From Paralactobacillus_A sp963926925 (lineage in GTDB: Bacteria > Bacillota > Bacilli > Lactobacillales > Lactobacillaceae), in NCBI GenBank assembly GCA_963926925.1, contig CAWUZD010000011.1:1-45501 (forward strand): 45,501 nt of DNA, read 5' to 3'. Made by a program: the position numbers and the translations under genes. Below are positions 20,881 to 28,671 of the stretch, in pieces. The notes under the pieces are model-generated. The model was given only the letters and a program-made list of their open reading frames with translations, was not told the origin of the DNA and made no database searches. The stretch's first letter is position 1. Each line of letters begins with the position of its first letter.

Positions 20881-22781
20881 TGAAAGCCTATGATTTAACT
20901 AAAAAGAATTGTAGCGTTGATAAAGTCTATCATGCCGAACTTAAAGCTGGTAATTATGAAGCAATTAAAAAGCAATATCGCGATCCAGCTACTAAGTATG
21001 CATTTCAAGTTTTAGATGGTGATATTCAAGCCTGTCAGATGATGAAACTTGACAGTTTTCGTCACGTTCAAGATTTAAGACGAATCACTGAAGATGATAG
21101 TTTTCATTACCATTATGATTTGAAGAAATGCAAAGCAATTCTTAACTTCGCTAAATTAGTACCAGATGTATCTGTTGGTCACCCATTGCCATTAATGTTA
21201 TGGCAAAAGAAAGTGCTGTGTTCGATGCAAGGCTGGCGTGATGATAATGGTCAAAAACGTTATGACCGTGTTCTAATGAGTGTTGCACGTACTAATGGTA
21301 AAACATACCTATCAAATATCCTTAATGCTTATGCGTTCTTAATTGAAGCAAGCGACTATTGGAATCAAGACTTAGCATATATTGCACCAGTCACACAACA
21401 AGCCAAAAAAGGTTTTAGTTATTTAAAAACAACTTTTCATGCTTTAGAAAAAATACCAGCTTTTAAGCGTGTATTTCGTGAGAATGATATTGCTGTCTTA
21501 GATGACACAATCATTAGTCGCAAACGTCAAAACAAACTAATGCGTTTGTCGCATGAATCCGGCATGTTTGATAGTTATCACTTGCTATTCTGTGTTGGTG
21601 ATGAACAAGGTTCAGACCAAAAACTTGGCAAGATTAAAGTCAACTCAGGTAAGATTACATCTGGTCAAGTACAAACCCAAAACCATCAATTCTTTCAAAT
21701 TTCAACCGCATATCCTGATAGTAATAGTTACTTCTACCATGATGAACGCATGCTAGAAACAACTATGAAGCAAGATAGCAAGCGTGATTTGGATAATTAC
21801 TTATGTATGGTTTGGGAACAAGATTCGCTTAAAGAAACTGAACAGCCACAAACATGGATTAAGTCTAATCCAATTCTTGGTTTAACTAATAAACGAACAA
21901 CGATGATGAAATCATTGTTAGATGAGCGTGATACCAAGATGAACGATGGTACATTAGCAGAATTTCAGAATAAATCCTTAAACATGTGGTTACAAGTTAA
22001 ACAAAATACTTACTTGAGTTTAGAAGATATTAATCAAGCGATTGTTAAACAACCGCCAATTAATATTGATGGTCAAGAATGCTACATTGGCTTTGATAAA
22101 TCAAACTTTAGTGATGACACAGCATTATCATTTGTGTTCCCATACATTGATGATAATAATCAACCACAATGGTATATTAAACAGCATTCGTGGATACCAT
22201 TAGCACGAACACAAAACAATATTGATATTAAAGAAAAGCAAGACGGTATTAATTACCGTCAAGCTGAAAAACTTGGCTTATGTGATATTGCTAAGAATGA
22301 TTATGGCTATATCGATGATGAAACAGTTTATCACTGGTTATTAGATTATGTTGAAAAGCATCATTTGAAAGTGCAATACTTCTGCTACGACAAATGGTGT
22401 GCCAATAAAATTATTGATTGGGTTGACCAGAAAACTGATTGGTTAACATTACCAGTTCAACAAACAATTCAGCGTTTGAATGAACCAACCGTTGATTTTA
22501 GAAAACAAATGGACACACATCACATCAAGTATGATGATGATATGATTTTGATTTACGCTTTAAAAAATGCTGTGTTATTTGGCAATAACAACGGTGTCAA
22601 AATTGATAAGGAAAAGCAAACAACCAAAATTGATATGGTTGACGCGACAATTGATGCGTGGTTTATGGCAATGTATCACTTTGACGGTCTCGATTTTTCA
22701 AAGAAAAATAGCAAAAATCCGTTGGAAAACATGTCAAATGACCAAATTAACGATTATTTCAGTAATCATTTTAGTTTTTAA
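20880..22781 (+). CDS. terL: Terminase large subunit
   Basis: 633 residues of the HK97-type (Terminase_1/YmfN) family. The packaging ATPase shows a Walker A-like VARTNGKT (about 135-142) and a Walker B-like LLFCVGDEQG near 235. The C-terminal nuclease contains YIGFDKSNFSDDTALSF (about 401-417, the first acidic pair) and an end motif around KIDMVDATIDAWFMAMY. It pumps DNA into the prohead and cuts it at cos. Length is normal and the frame intact. Confidence 0.95.
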   Translation: MKAYDLTKKNCSVDKVYHAELKAGNYEAIKKQYRDPATKYAFQVLDGDIQACQMMKLDSFRHVQDLRRITEDDSFHYHYDLKKCKAILNFAKLVPDVSVGHPLPLMLWQKKVLCSMQGWRDDNGQKRYDRVLMSVARTNGKTYLSNILNAYAFLIEASDYWNQDLAYIAPVTQQAKKGFSYLKTTFHALEKIPAFKRVFRENDIAVLDDTIISRKRQNKLMRLSHESGMFDSYHLLFCVGDEQGSDQKLGKIKVNSGKITSGQVQTQNHQFFQISTAYPDSNSYFYHDERMLETTMKQDSKRDLDNYLCMVWEQDSLKETEQPQTWIKSNPILGLTNKRTTMMKSLLDERDTKMNDGTLAEFQNKSLNMWLQVKQNTYLSLEDINQAIVKQPPINIDGQECYIGFDKSNFSDDTALSFVFPYIDDNNQPQWYIKQHSWIPLARTQNNIDIKEKQDGINYRQAEKLGLCDIAKNDYGYIDDETVYHWLLDYVEKHHLKVQYFCYDKWCANKIIDWVDQKTDWLTLPVQQTIQRLNEPTVDFRKQMDTHHIKYDDDMILIYALKNAVLFGNNNGVKIDKEKQTTKIDMVDATIDAWFMAMYHFDGLDFSKKNSKNPLENMSNDQINDYFSNHFSF

Positions 22782-22796
22782 AAAGTGTGTGATAAT

Positions 22797-22946
22797 ATGG
22801 AAAAATTTTTATCAGCATTAGCAATTATTTGTTATTTAGTGGGAATATCCTGTGTAGTCATTAGTGCTTTTATGTTCAAGATTACATTAGGCTATTTAAT
22901 TTTGGGTGTTGTTTTAATTGTAACTGCAATATTAATAGTGATTTGA
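22797..22946 (+). CDS. DUF1056-type small membrane protein
   Basis: 49 residues: MEKFLSALAIICYLVGISCV, then a second hydrophobic segment ending ILIVI, giving two spans. Tiny proteins of this type (DUF1056) occur between terL and portal genes in many lactic-acid-bacterial phages; their role is unknown. The ATG follows GTGTGTGATAAT without a strong ribosome binding site. The portal gene starts 21 bp later. Confidence 0.72.
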   Translation: MEKFLSALAIICYLVGISCVVISAFMFKITLGYLILGVVLIVTAILIVI

Positions 22947-22967
22947 ATTTAAAGGAGGTGAATAAAT

Positions 22968-24158
22968 GTGTTCAGTCTATTTCATAAGATGCAAACTAGA
23001 TCACGGATGTTAAATAGCACAGGTTATTCACCATTCATCTTTAGTTCAGATGGTAAAGTAATCACTGCTAACACGGTTGATGTGGATACTGCATTGATGA
23101 ATAGTGATGTATTTACAGTAATTAATCGTATTAGTTCAGATGTTGCTGGTTGTGATATTGACTGTGATGCGCCAGCAATTCAACAAGCATTGCGTAAACC
23201 GAGTGCAATTATTAGTGGTTTCAACTTATGGCAATCGGTTGTTGCTCAAATGATGTTAACAGGCAATGCTTATGTATTAATACATCGTGATAATCGTGGT
23301 AATCGTGGTGCTGTTAGTGGTTTTGAATTAATTCCATTTGAAGATGTAATGCTGACATTGAACGATGATTCAACCGCAATTACCTATACGATTAATTTTG
23401 AAGACGACCGTGGTCAGCGTATTTATCAGCAAAGTGATATTCTTCATTTTCGCTTGTTTGTCAATGGGCAAATGGCAACTGAATTAGTTGGTGTTAGTCC
23501 ATTAGATGCTTTAAAAATGGAACTTAACATTCAAGATAAATCTAAAAAGTTGTCATTAGGAATGTTAGTTCATGCAATTAGCCCTAGTTACACGTTAACA
23601 GTCCCACAGGGCATCTTAAATGAAGAAGCAAAGGAAAACATTAGAAGTGCTTTTGAAGTCGCTAACAGTGGAGAAAACGCTGGTAGAGCGATTGTATTAG
23701 ACCAAGGTATTCAATTAGGCACATTACAAATTAGTCCTGATTTAGCAAAGCTATTAACTAATATGAACTTTGCACAAAATCAAATTGCTAAAGCATTTAA
23801 TGTACCAGTAAGTATCTTAAATGGTGAAAGTGACCAACAATCAAGCATTGAAATGTTGGAGAACCAATATGAAAATGCGTTACGCTTGTACATTAAACCA
23901 TTAGAAAGTGAAATGTTCTTAAAGCTCGGTGTTCATGTTCACTTTGATACAACGCCAATTACTGATACAAACCATACTGTTTTAATTGATAATCTGGCCA
24001 AGTTGGCATGCGGTCGTAATCCTGCTATGACACCACTACAAGTACAAACATTATTAAAGCAATATGGTATTTTCCCTAAACTTAAAATAGATCCTAATGT
24101 TCCAACAATGAAAGGTGGTGAAACAGACGAACAAGATGGACATACGAACGATCAATAG
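22968..24158 (+). CDS. HK97-type portal protein
   Basis: 396 residues. Recognisable blocks are VFTVINRISSDVAGCDID, MLTGNAYVLIHRD, FELIPFEDV, DILHFRLF and QNQIAKAFNVPVSILNG. The portal dodecamer forms the DNA entry vertex and binds terminase. The start is GTG with AAAGGAGG nine bases upstream. The end overlaps the protease-capsid gene. Confidence 0.93.
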   Translation: MFSLFHKMQTRSRMLNSTGYSPFIFSSDGKVITANTVDVDTALMNSDVFTVINRISSDVAGCDIDCDAPAIQQALRKPSAIISGFNLWQSVVAQMMLTGNAYVLIHRDNRGNRGAVSGFELIPFEDVMLTLNDDSTAITYTINFEDDRGQRIYQQSDILHFRLFVNGQMATELVGVSPLDALKMELNIQDKSKKLSLGMLVHAISPSYTLTVPQGILNEEAKENIRSAFEVANSGENAGRAIVLDQGIQLGTLQISPDLAKLLTNMNFAQNQIAKAFNVPVSILNGESDQQSSIEMLENQYENALRLYIKPLESEMFLKLGVHVHFDTTPITDTNHTVLIDNLAKLACGRNPAMTPLQVQTLLKQYGIFPKLKIDPNVPTMKGGETDEQDGHTNDQ

Positions 24159-25890
24159 TAATTTAATTGTTCGTGATAATGCAGATAATACTAAAAGTAT
24201 TCAAGGCTATGCGTTGTTATTTAATCAGCCAAGTCAACCAATGCCGTTTATTGAATACATTAGTCCTAATGCTTTAAATGGCGTTGATTTGAGTAATGTC
24301 TTACTACTTTATGGACATGATTTTAATAATATTTTAGCAAGAACAGACGCTGGTACATTAACGTTAACTGTTGATGGCAAGGGTCTGTTTTTTAATGCAC
24401 AATTGGCTAATACCACATTAGCTAATGATGTGTATAACGATATTCAAGCTGGTAACTTAAAGGGTTGTTCATTTGGTTTTACAATCGCTGACAATGGCGA
24501 TGTGTGGGACACTGACGCAAATGGCAATACAATTCATCGTATTAGTCAAATTGCGACTTTAGATGAAGTATCAGTCACACCAATTCCAGCCTACACAGAA
24601 ACAAGTGTGCAAGTACAACGCAGTTTGGATAAATACTTAAAAGGAGTGAAAGCAATGGCTGAAAATAAAGAAACAGAAACAAAAGAAACTGTTGAAGAAC
24701 CTAAAGATGAAACAGTTGAAGAAAAACGTGAAGATAAAGCGACCGTTGAATCTAAAGATAATACTAACAAAGTAGTATTGGATGATGAAGTACGTTCTTC
24801 TTTAACTGCTTTAAAAGATGAAGTTCGCTCATTAAAAGCAGAATTTGACAAGAAAGCTAAAGAAGAAGCTAAACATGCAGACGATCATCATGAAGGCAAA
24901 AAAGATGATAAGTTTGACAAAAATAAAGAAGATAAAGGAGAAAAGCGTGATATGAAAGATATTACACCTAATCATATCGACAAAGTTGCTGAAGAAAAAC
25001 GCGACTTTGCTGATTTCTTAAAGAACGGTAAATTAACACGTGACGTAACTGGTATTGGCTTAGCCAATGGTCAAGTATTAATTCCACAAACAATTTTACC
25101 TGCAGAAAATGAACCACACCAATTCCCACGTTTAGGTTCATTAGTACGGACAATTGCTGTTAAGACAACAACTGGTAAATTACCATTATTCATGGATAAC
25201 AATGGTTTGTTAACTGAACACACCGAATTCCAACCAACAGCTGAATCACAAATGCCTGATATTCAACCTATTTTGTGGGATTTGAAGACTTACACAGGTA
25301 AGTACACATTCTCACAAGATTTGATTACTGACTCAAGCTACAACTGGGAAACAGAATTAGCAAGCCAATTAGTTGAATTACGTGATAATACTGATGACTC
25401 ATTAATTATCAATGCATTAACTAATGGTGTATCAGCAGTATCATCAAGTGATTTAGTATCTGATTTGAAGACAGCATTAAACGTTAACTTGAAACCAATC
25501 GATTCTCGTAATGCTAGTGTAGTAATGTCACAATCAGCATTTAATGCATTAGACCAAATGAAAGATGGTATGGGTCGCCCATTAATTCAACCAGATGTTA
25601 CTAAGTCAATGGCAAACACCATTCTTGGTAAAACTGTGGTTGTTGTTGATGATACATTATTCCCATCTGCTAAAGCTGGCGACATCAATATTATTGTTGC
25701 ACCATTACAAAAAGCAGTAATTAACTTCAAGTCAACAGAAATTACTGGTAAATTCATGGATAGCTACGATGTATGGTACAAGATTTTAGGCATCTACTTA
25801 CGTGAAGATGTCGAACAAGCACGTAAAGACTTAATCACATATATTCATGGCACAAAAGCAACAGCTGTAACAACAACTGCAAGCAAATAA
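24136..25890 (+). CDS. Prohead protease fused to the major capsid protein
   Basis: One open frame of 584 residues. The first 175 are an HK97-type prohead protease: SIQGYALLFNQPS, LLLYGHDFNNILART (catalytic His) and LKGCSFGFTI (catalytic Ser). A very charged Glu/Lys region (about 175-285) with the coiled-coil LTALKDEVRSLKAEFDKKAK acts as delta/scaffold domain. From about 290 the HK97 capsid fold follows (IPQTILPAENEPHQFPRL, KYTFSQDLITDSSYNW, LGIYLREDVEQARKD). The two are usually separate genes; here no stop or internal frame change is seen. The start is uncertain: ATG 24136 has only a distant AAAGGTGGTG; two GTG codons lie upstream. Confidence 0.9.
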   Translation: MDIRTINSNLIVRDNADNTKSIQGYALLFNQPSQPMPFIEYISPNALNGVDLSNVLLLYGHDFNNILARTDAGTLTLTVDGKGLFFNAQLANTTLANDVYNDIQAGNLKGCSFGFTIADNGDVWDTDANGNTIHRISQIATLDEVSVTPIPAYTETSVQVQRSLDKYLKGVKAMAENKETETKETVEEPKDETVEEKREDKATVESKDNTNKVVLDDEVRSSLTALKDEVRSLKAEFDKKAKEEAKHADDHHEGKKDDKFDKNKEDKGEKRDMKDITPNHIDKVAEEKRDFADFLKNGKLTRDVTGIGLANGQVLIPQTILPAENEPHQFPRLGSLVRTIAVKTTTGKLPLFMDNNGLLTEHTEFQPTAESQMPDIQPILWDLKTYTGKYTFSQDLITDSSYNWETELASQLVELRDNTDDSLIINALTNGVSAVSSSDLVSDLKTALNVNLKPIDSRNASVVMSQSAFNALDQMKDGMGRPLIQPDVTKSMANTILGKTVVVVDDTLFPSAKAGDINIIVAPLQKAVINFKSTEITGKFMDSYDVWYKILGIYLREDVEQARKDLITYIHGTKATAVTTTASK

Positions 25891-25893
25891 TAG

Positions 25894-26196
25894 ATGGTTG
25901 ATACACAAACTGTCCTAAACGAATTAAATCTAGATGACACACCAGAAAACGAAACCTTAATGACAAACCTACTTTCACAAAGCAGTGCTGTGATTATGGG
26001 AGCTTTGCCAAACAATGTTGACCAAGCAACGTTAAACGGTGACCCTCTATATGAGCGGGCAATTATCACATTAGCAACACAATTCTATTACGATCGTACG
26101 CTTGAACGTGGTATGAGTTTGGGACTTAAAATGTTAATCAATCACTTAGTGGGGAAATACAATGTCCAATCTTCAACAAAGACCACTGGTTCGTAA
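25894..26196 (+). CDS. Head-tail connector protein, gp6-like
   Basis: 100 residues, helical, beginning MVDTQTVLNELNLDDTPENE, with LYERAIITLATQFYYDRTLE typical of the gp6/gp15 connector family that extends the portal. It starts three bases after the capsid stop, without a clear ribosome binding site, and probably relies on coupling. It overlaps the head-closure gene by 35 bases. Confidence 0.8.
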   Translation: MVDTQTVLNELNLDDTPENETLMTNLLSQSSAVIMGALPNNVDQATLNGDPLYERAIITLATQFYYDRTLERGMSLGLKMLINHLVGKYNVQSSTKTTGS

Positions 26197-26539
26197 TCCA
26201 TATAAGCCTTATCAATTTAATCATTTGATAACGTTTTGTGATAGTCAAAATACAATTAATCAAGCTGGTATTAATGTTACTAAGTTAGTACCAGCCTTTA
26301 GTTTGCACTTTGCCTATATTAAACAAACGATTACGCAGAAATATCAATTGATTGGTACTGATTTAGAAAACACTAAATTAATTGCGATCCGTCATAATGC
26401 TAAGGTTAACAACTATCAATACGCATTAATTGATAATCAAGAATATCGTATCATCGATGTTTCAAGTGATAACACAATGTACATTGCTTACGATATTCTC
26501 ACAATTAAGCAAAGCAAAGGACGTAAGAAAAATGGCTGA
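26162..26539 (+). CDS. Head closure protein (SPP1 gp16-like)
   Basis: 125 residues, beta-rich, with the small barrel pattern of head-tail joining proteins: FNHLITFCDSQNTINQAG, AFSLHFAYIKQTI and ALIDNQEYRIIDVSSDN, ending in the basic tail KGRKKNG. It closes the DNA channel after packaging. Position between connector and gp10-like genes supports the call. A GGGGAAATACA ribosome binding site precedes the ATG. Confidence 0.75.
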   Translation: MSNLQQRPLVRNPYKPYQFNHLITFCDSQNTINQAGINVTKLVPAFSLHFAYIKQTITQKYQLIGTDLENTKLIAIRHNAKVNNYQYALIDNQEYRIIDVSSDNTMYIAYDILTIKQSKGRKKNG

Positions 26540-26951
26540 TGATTTTACTGACCAATTAGAAGCATGGGTTCAACAAATTGCCAATATCACTAGCAATTTG
26601 AACCTAAAACAGCGTGCTGATATTACAACCGCTGGTGCTGAAGTATTTCGCGATGAATTAGAAAAAACAACTCGTCAGAAACACTATTCGCATCACAACG
26701 ATAAGGTATATGGTCACATGGCAGATCACATTATTGTTAGTTCTAAGGATACTGATAACGACTTAGATGGTGCAGCCACAGTTGGTTGGAACAACAAGTA
26801 TCATGCTATGAACGCAATGCGTTTAAACGATGGTACTCGTAAGATTAAGGCTGACCATTTTGTGACTGATTTACAAGAAGACGAAATTATTAAACAAAAA
26901 GTGCTAGAAGCTGAAAAAGCTAAATATGATGAGATTACAGGAAGTGATTAG
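26532..26951 (+). CDS. HK97 gp10-like tail component
   Basis: 139 residues with the gp10 pattern: DFTDQLEAWVQQIANI, GAEVFRDELEKTTRQKHYSHH, and GAATVGWNNKYHAMNAMRLNDGT split across its loop. The family joins the tail tube to the head completion complex. The start at ATG 26532 overlaps the previous gene by eight bases; the frame is open further upstream but without a start signal. Confidence 0.82.
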   Translation: MADDFTDQLEAWVQQIANITSNLNLKQRADITTAGAEVFRDELEKTTRQKHYSHHNDKVYGHMADHIIVSSKDTDNDLDGAATVGWNNKYHAMNAMRLNDGTRKIKADHFVTDLQEDEIIKQKVLEAEKAKYDEITGSD

Positions 26952-26953
26952 TA

Positions 26954-27322
26954 ATGGTATTAGCAACTAAACAAGCGTTTGATTTAATTCAACAAGCTAA
27001 TTTTAAGCAAGTTGACCGAGTCTTCACTAACAACATTCCTAGTGATGTTGGCGATGACCAAACCATTATTTTAATCACAGACGTGCTTAGTAAACCTGAT
27101 TTGTATGGCAATAATCACATTATTACCATGGATAAACAGGTTGAAGTTCAAATCTTTTACACCGTGGATATTGATTACGATCCTGACGAGTTAGAAAGTC
27201 CATTAATTGAATTATTCGATAACGCTGGTTGGGAATTGAAAGACGTTCGTGGTCATACTGTTGACCCTGATACTTCACAGATGACCGCCACATATTATTT
27301 TCAGATTACAAATTTTTTGTAA
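26954..27322 (+). CDS. Tail terminator-type protein (DUF806)
   Basis: 122 residues resembling DUF806, the tail-completion position in this gene order: QAFDLIQQANFKQVDRVFTN, IILITDVLSKPDLYGNNHII and VEVQIFYTVDIDYD. It would cap the growing tail tube. It starts two bases after the gp10-like gene. The stop is followed by an AGGAGGATG-type signal for the tail tube gene. Confidence 0.78.
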   Translation: MVLATKQAFDLIQQANFKQVDRVFTNNIPSDVGDDQTIILITDVLSKPDLYGNNHIITMDKQVEVQIFYTVDIDYDPDELESPLIELFDNAGWELKDVRGHTVDPDTSQMTATYYFQITNFL

Positions 27323-27348
27323 AATTTTTATTTTAGGAGGATGAAAAT

Positions 27349-27996
27349 ATGGCAGTAGTAGGTATTTCTATGGTCTATTTAAGTTTATTAGACCCTAATA
27401 CTCATAAATTATTGACTGATACTACTAACGGTTTAAGCACTAGTGGTATTTTGCCAATCGATAAAACATTTTTAGGTACGCAAAAGGCTGATATTAAAGG
27501 CTTAGCTGGTAAATTCACTGATATTTGTGGTAATAACCAAATCATGGATAGTTATGAAGAACCAGCTTCAACAAGCGTATCCTTAACTATTAATAACTTA
27601 GACCCAGCAACAACTAACAAGTTGTTAGGTTTAGCTAAAGGTTCAGGTATGGCTTACTATGAACAAGCTCAAAAACCATTAGTAGGTTTAGTAGTTGCTG
27701 CACCTGCTTACAATGGTCAAGAAACTGTTTACTATGCATTTCCTAATGGTCGTTTAAGCAAACCAAACCAAAACTTAGATACTAATACTTCAACTAAGAA
27801 GAATGTTGAATTCGACATCTTTGATTTTGAAGCATTAGGTTTCGATGGCTATAACGGTAATAAGTATGGCATTTACTTATCAACCGATAGTTCATTCACT
27901 GTTGATGCAATGTTCAAAGACATGTATCCAGAATATACAGGCTCTGGCACAGTTGCGCCATCAACATCTACAGCAATGCCTGCTGAAAAAGCTTAA
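27349..27996 (+). CDS. Major tail tube protein
   Basis: 215 residues beginning MAVVGISMVYLSLLDPNTHK, with the phi13/TP901-type tail tube pattern: TFLGTQKADIKGLAGKF, SVSLTINNLDPATTNKLLG and NVEFDIFDFEALGFDG. A short Ser/Thr/Ala-rich end follows. The strong AGGAGGATG ribosome binding site fits a highly produced structural protein. Position before the gpG/gpGT and tape measure genes is canonical. Confidence 0.88.
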   Translation: MAVVGISMVYLSLLDPNTHKLLTDTTNGLSTSGILPIDKTFLGTQKADIKGLAGKFTDICGNNQIMDSYEEPASTSVSLTINNLDPATTNKLLGLAKGSGMAYYEQAQKPLVGLVVAAPAYNGQETVYYAFPNGRLSKPNQNLDTNTSTKKNVEFDIFDFEALGFDGYNGNKYGIYLSTDSSFTVDAMFKDMYPEYTGSGTVAPSTSTAMPAEKA

Positions 27997-28004
27997 TTAA
28001 TTAT

Positions 28005-28083
28005 TTTGAAGTAATTGTCGCCTAACGAAAGAAGACAATACTAGCTAGTAAGCTAGGGCGGCTGTTTTGAAAGGAAAATAGTC
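28005..28083 (+). other. Structured spacer after the tail tube gene
   Basis: Between the tail tube and chaperone genes the RNA could fold: ATTGTC/GACAAT (from 28013) encloses an A-rich loop, CTAGC/GCTAG (28043-28056) a second, and CGCC/GGGCG an outer stem. No T-run follows, so it is not a classical terminator. It may stabilise the tail tube message or reduce read-through. It contains no gene. Confidence 0.4.
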
Positions 28084-28084
28084 C

Positions 28085-28429
28085 ATGAAATTCTATACTA
28101 AAGTTTTTAAACGCAATTTCGATGTTAAACGTTCTAGCAAGAATGTTGAAAAAACATATCAAATGCAATTAGCATTTGCTGAAGCTAGTGAAGCTGATAA
28201 AAAAGACCCATATTCAGCAAAGAAATGGCAACGTGAATTAGATTTACGTAAAAAATTACGTGACTATACTATCGAATTATTACATTTAAATGGTGCTGAT
28301 ATTAAAGCACTCGATAATGCTGATGATGATGCAGTCGTAAAAATGGAAACACATCTTCAAATGCGTATGATGGGCTATTCCGAAGAAGATATTAAACGTA
28401 TTGGGGAAGATACCGACACAAAAAAATAA
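28085..28429 (+). CDS. Tail assembly chaperone, gpG-like
   Basis: 114 residues, highly charged, beginning MKFYTKVFKRNFDVKRSSKN, with ADKKDPYSAKKWQRELDLRK and an acidic, Lys-ending C-terminus GEDTDTKK. The small form ends at a TAA directly after A-AAA-AAA, the slippery sequence used to make the longer gpGT. These chaperones load the tape measure protein during tail assembly. Confidence 0.85.
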   Translation: MKFYTKVFKRNFDVKRSSKNVEKTYQMQLAFAEASEADKKDPYSAKKWQRELDLRKKLRDYTIELLHLNGADIKALDNADDDAVVKMETHLQMRMMGYSEEDIKRIGEDTDTKK

Positions 28430-28671
28430 ATTGGCAAACGCAAATTCACGAACTAAAGGATCAAATTGAAAACATTCGCTTATTTGAGAAGAATGTGATG
28501 TTGAATTTGCACTGGTCGCTAGATGATGCTGAAAATACTGATTATTTTCGCTTACAAGAAGTATTAGCAGCTCGTGATGAAGAAGAACGCCCAGTTGACC
28601 CATTAACAATGGTAAATCACTTGCGAAATGATCCGTTCGCAAAATCTAATGAAAGGAGATTGAGCAAATAA
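28085..28671 (+). CDS. Tail assembly chaperone gpGT by -1 frameshift
   Basis: The 0 frame reads ACA AAA AAA TAA; slipping back one base on A-AAA-AAA (28420-28426) gives AAA ATA AAT TGG and opens 81 further codons beginning INWQTQIHELKDQIENIRLF and ending RRLSK at 28671. The stop shares a base with the tape measure start (TAATG). Such -1 frameshifts before the tape measure gene are conserved in siphophages. No separate start for the T part is seen. Confidence 0.85.
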
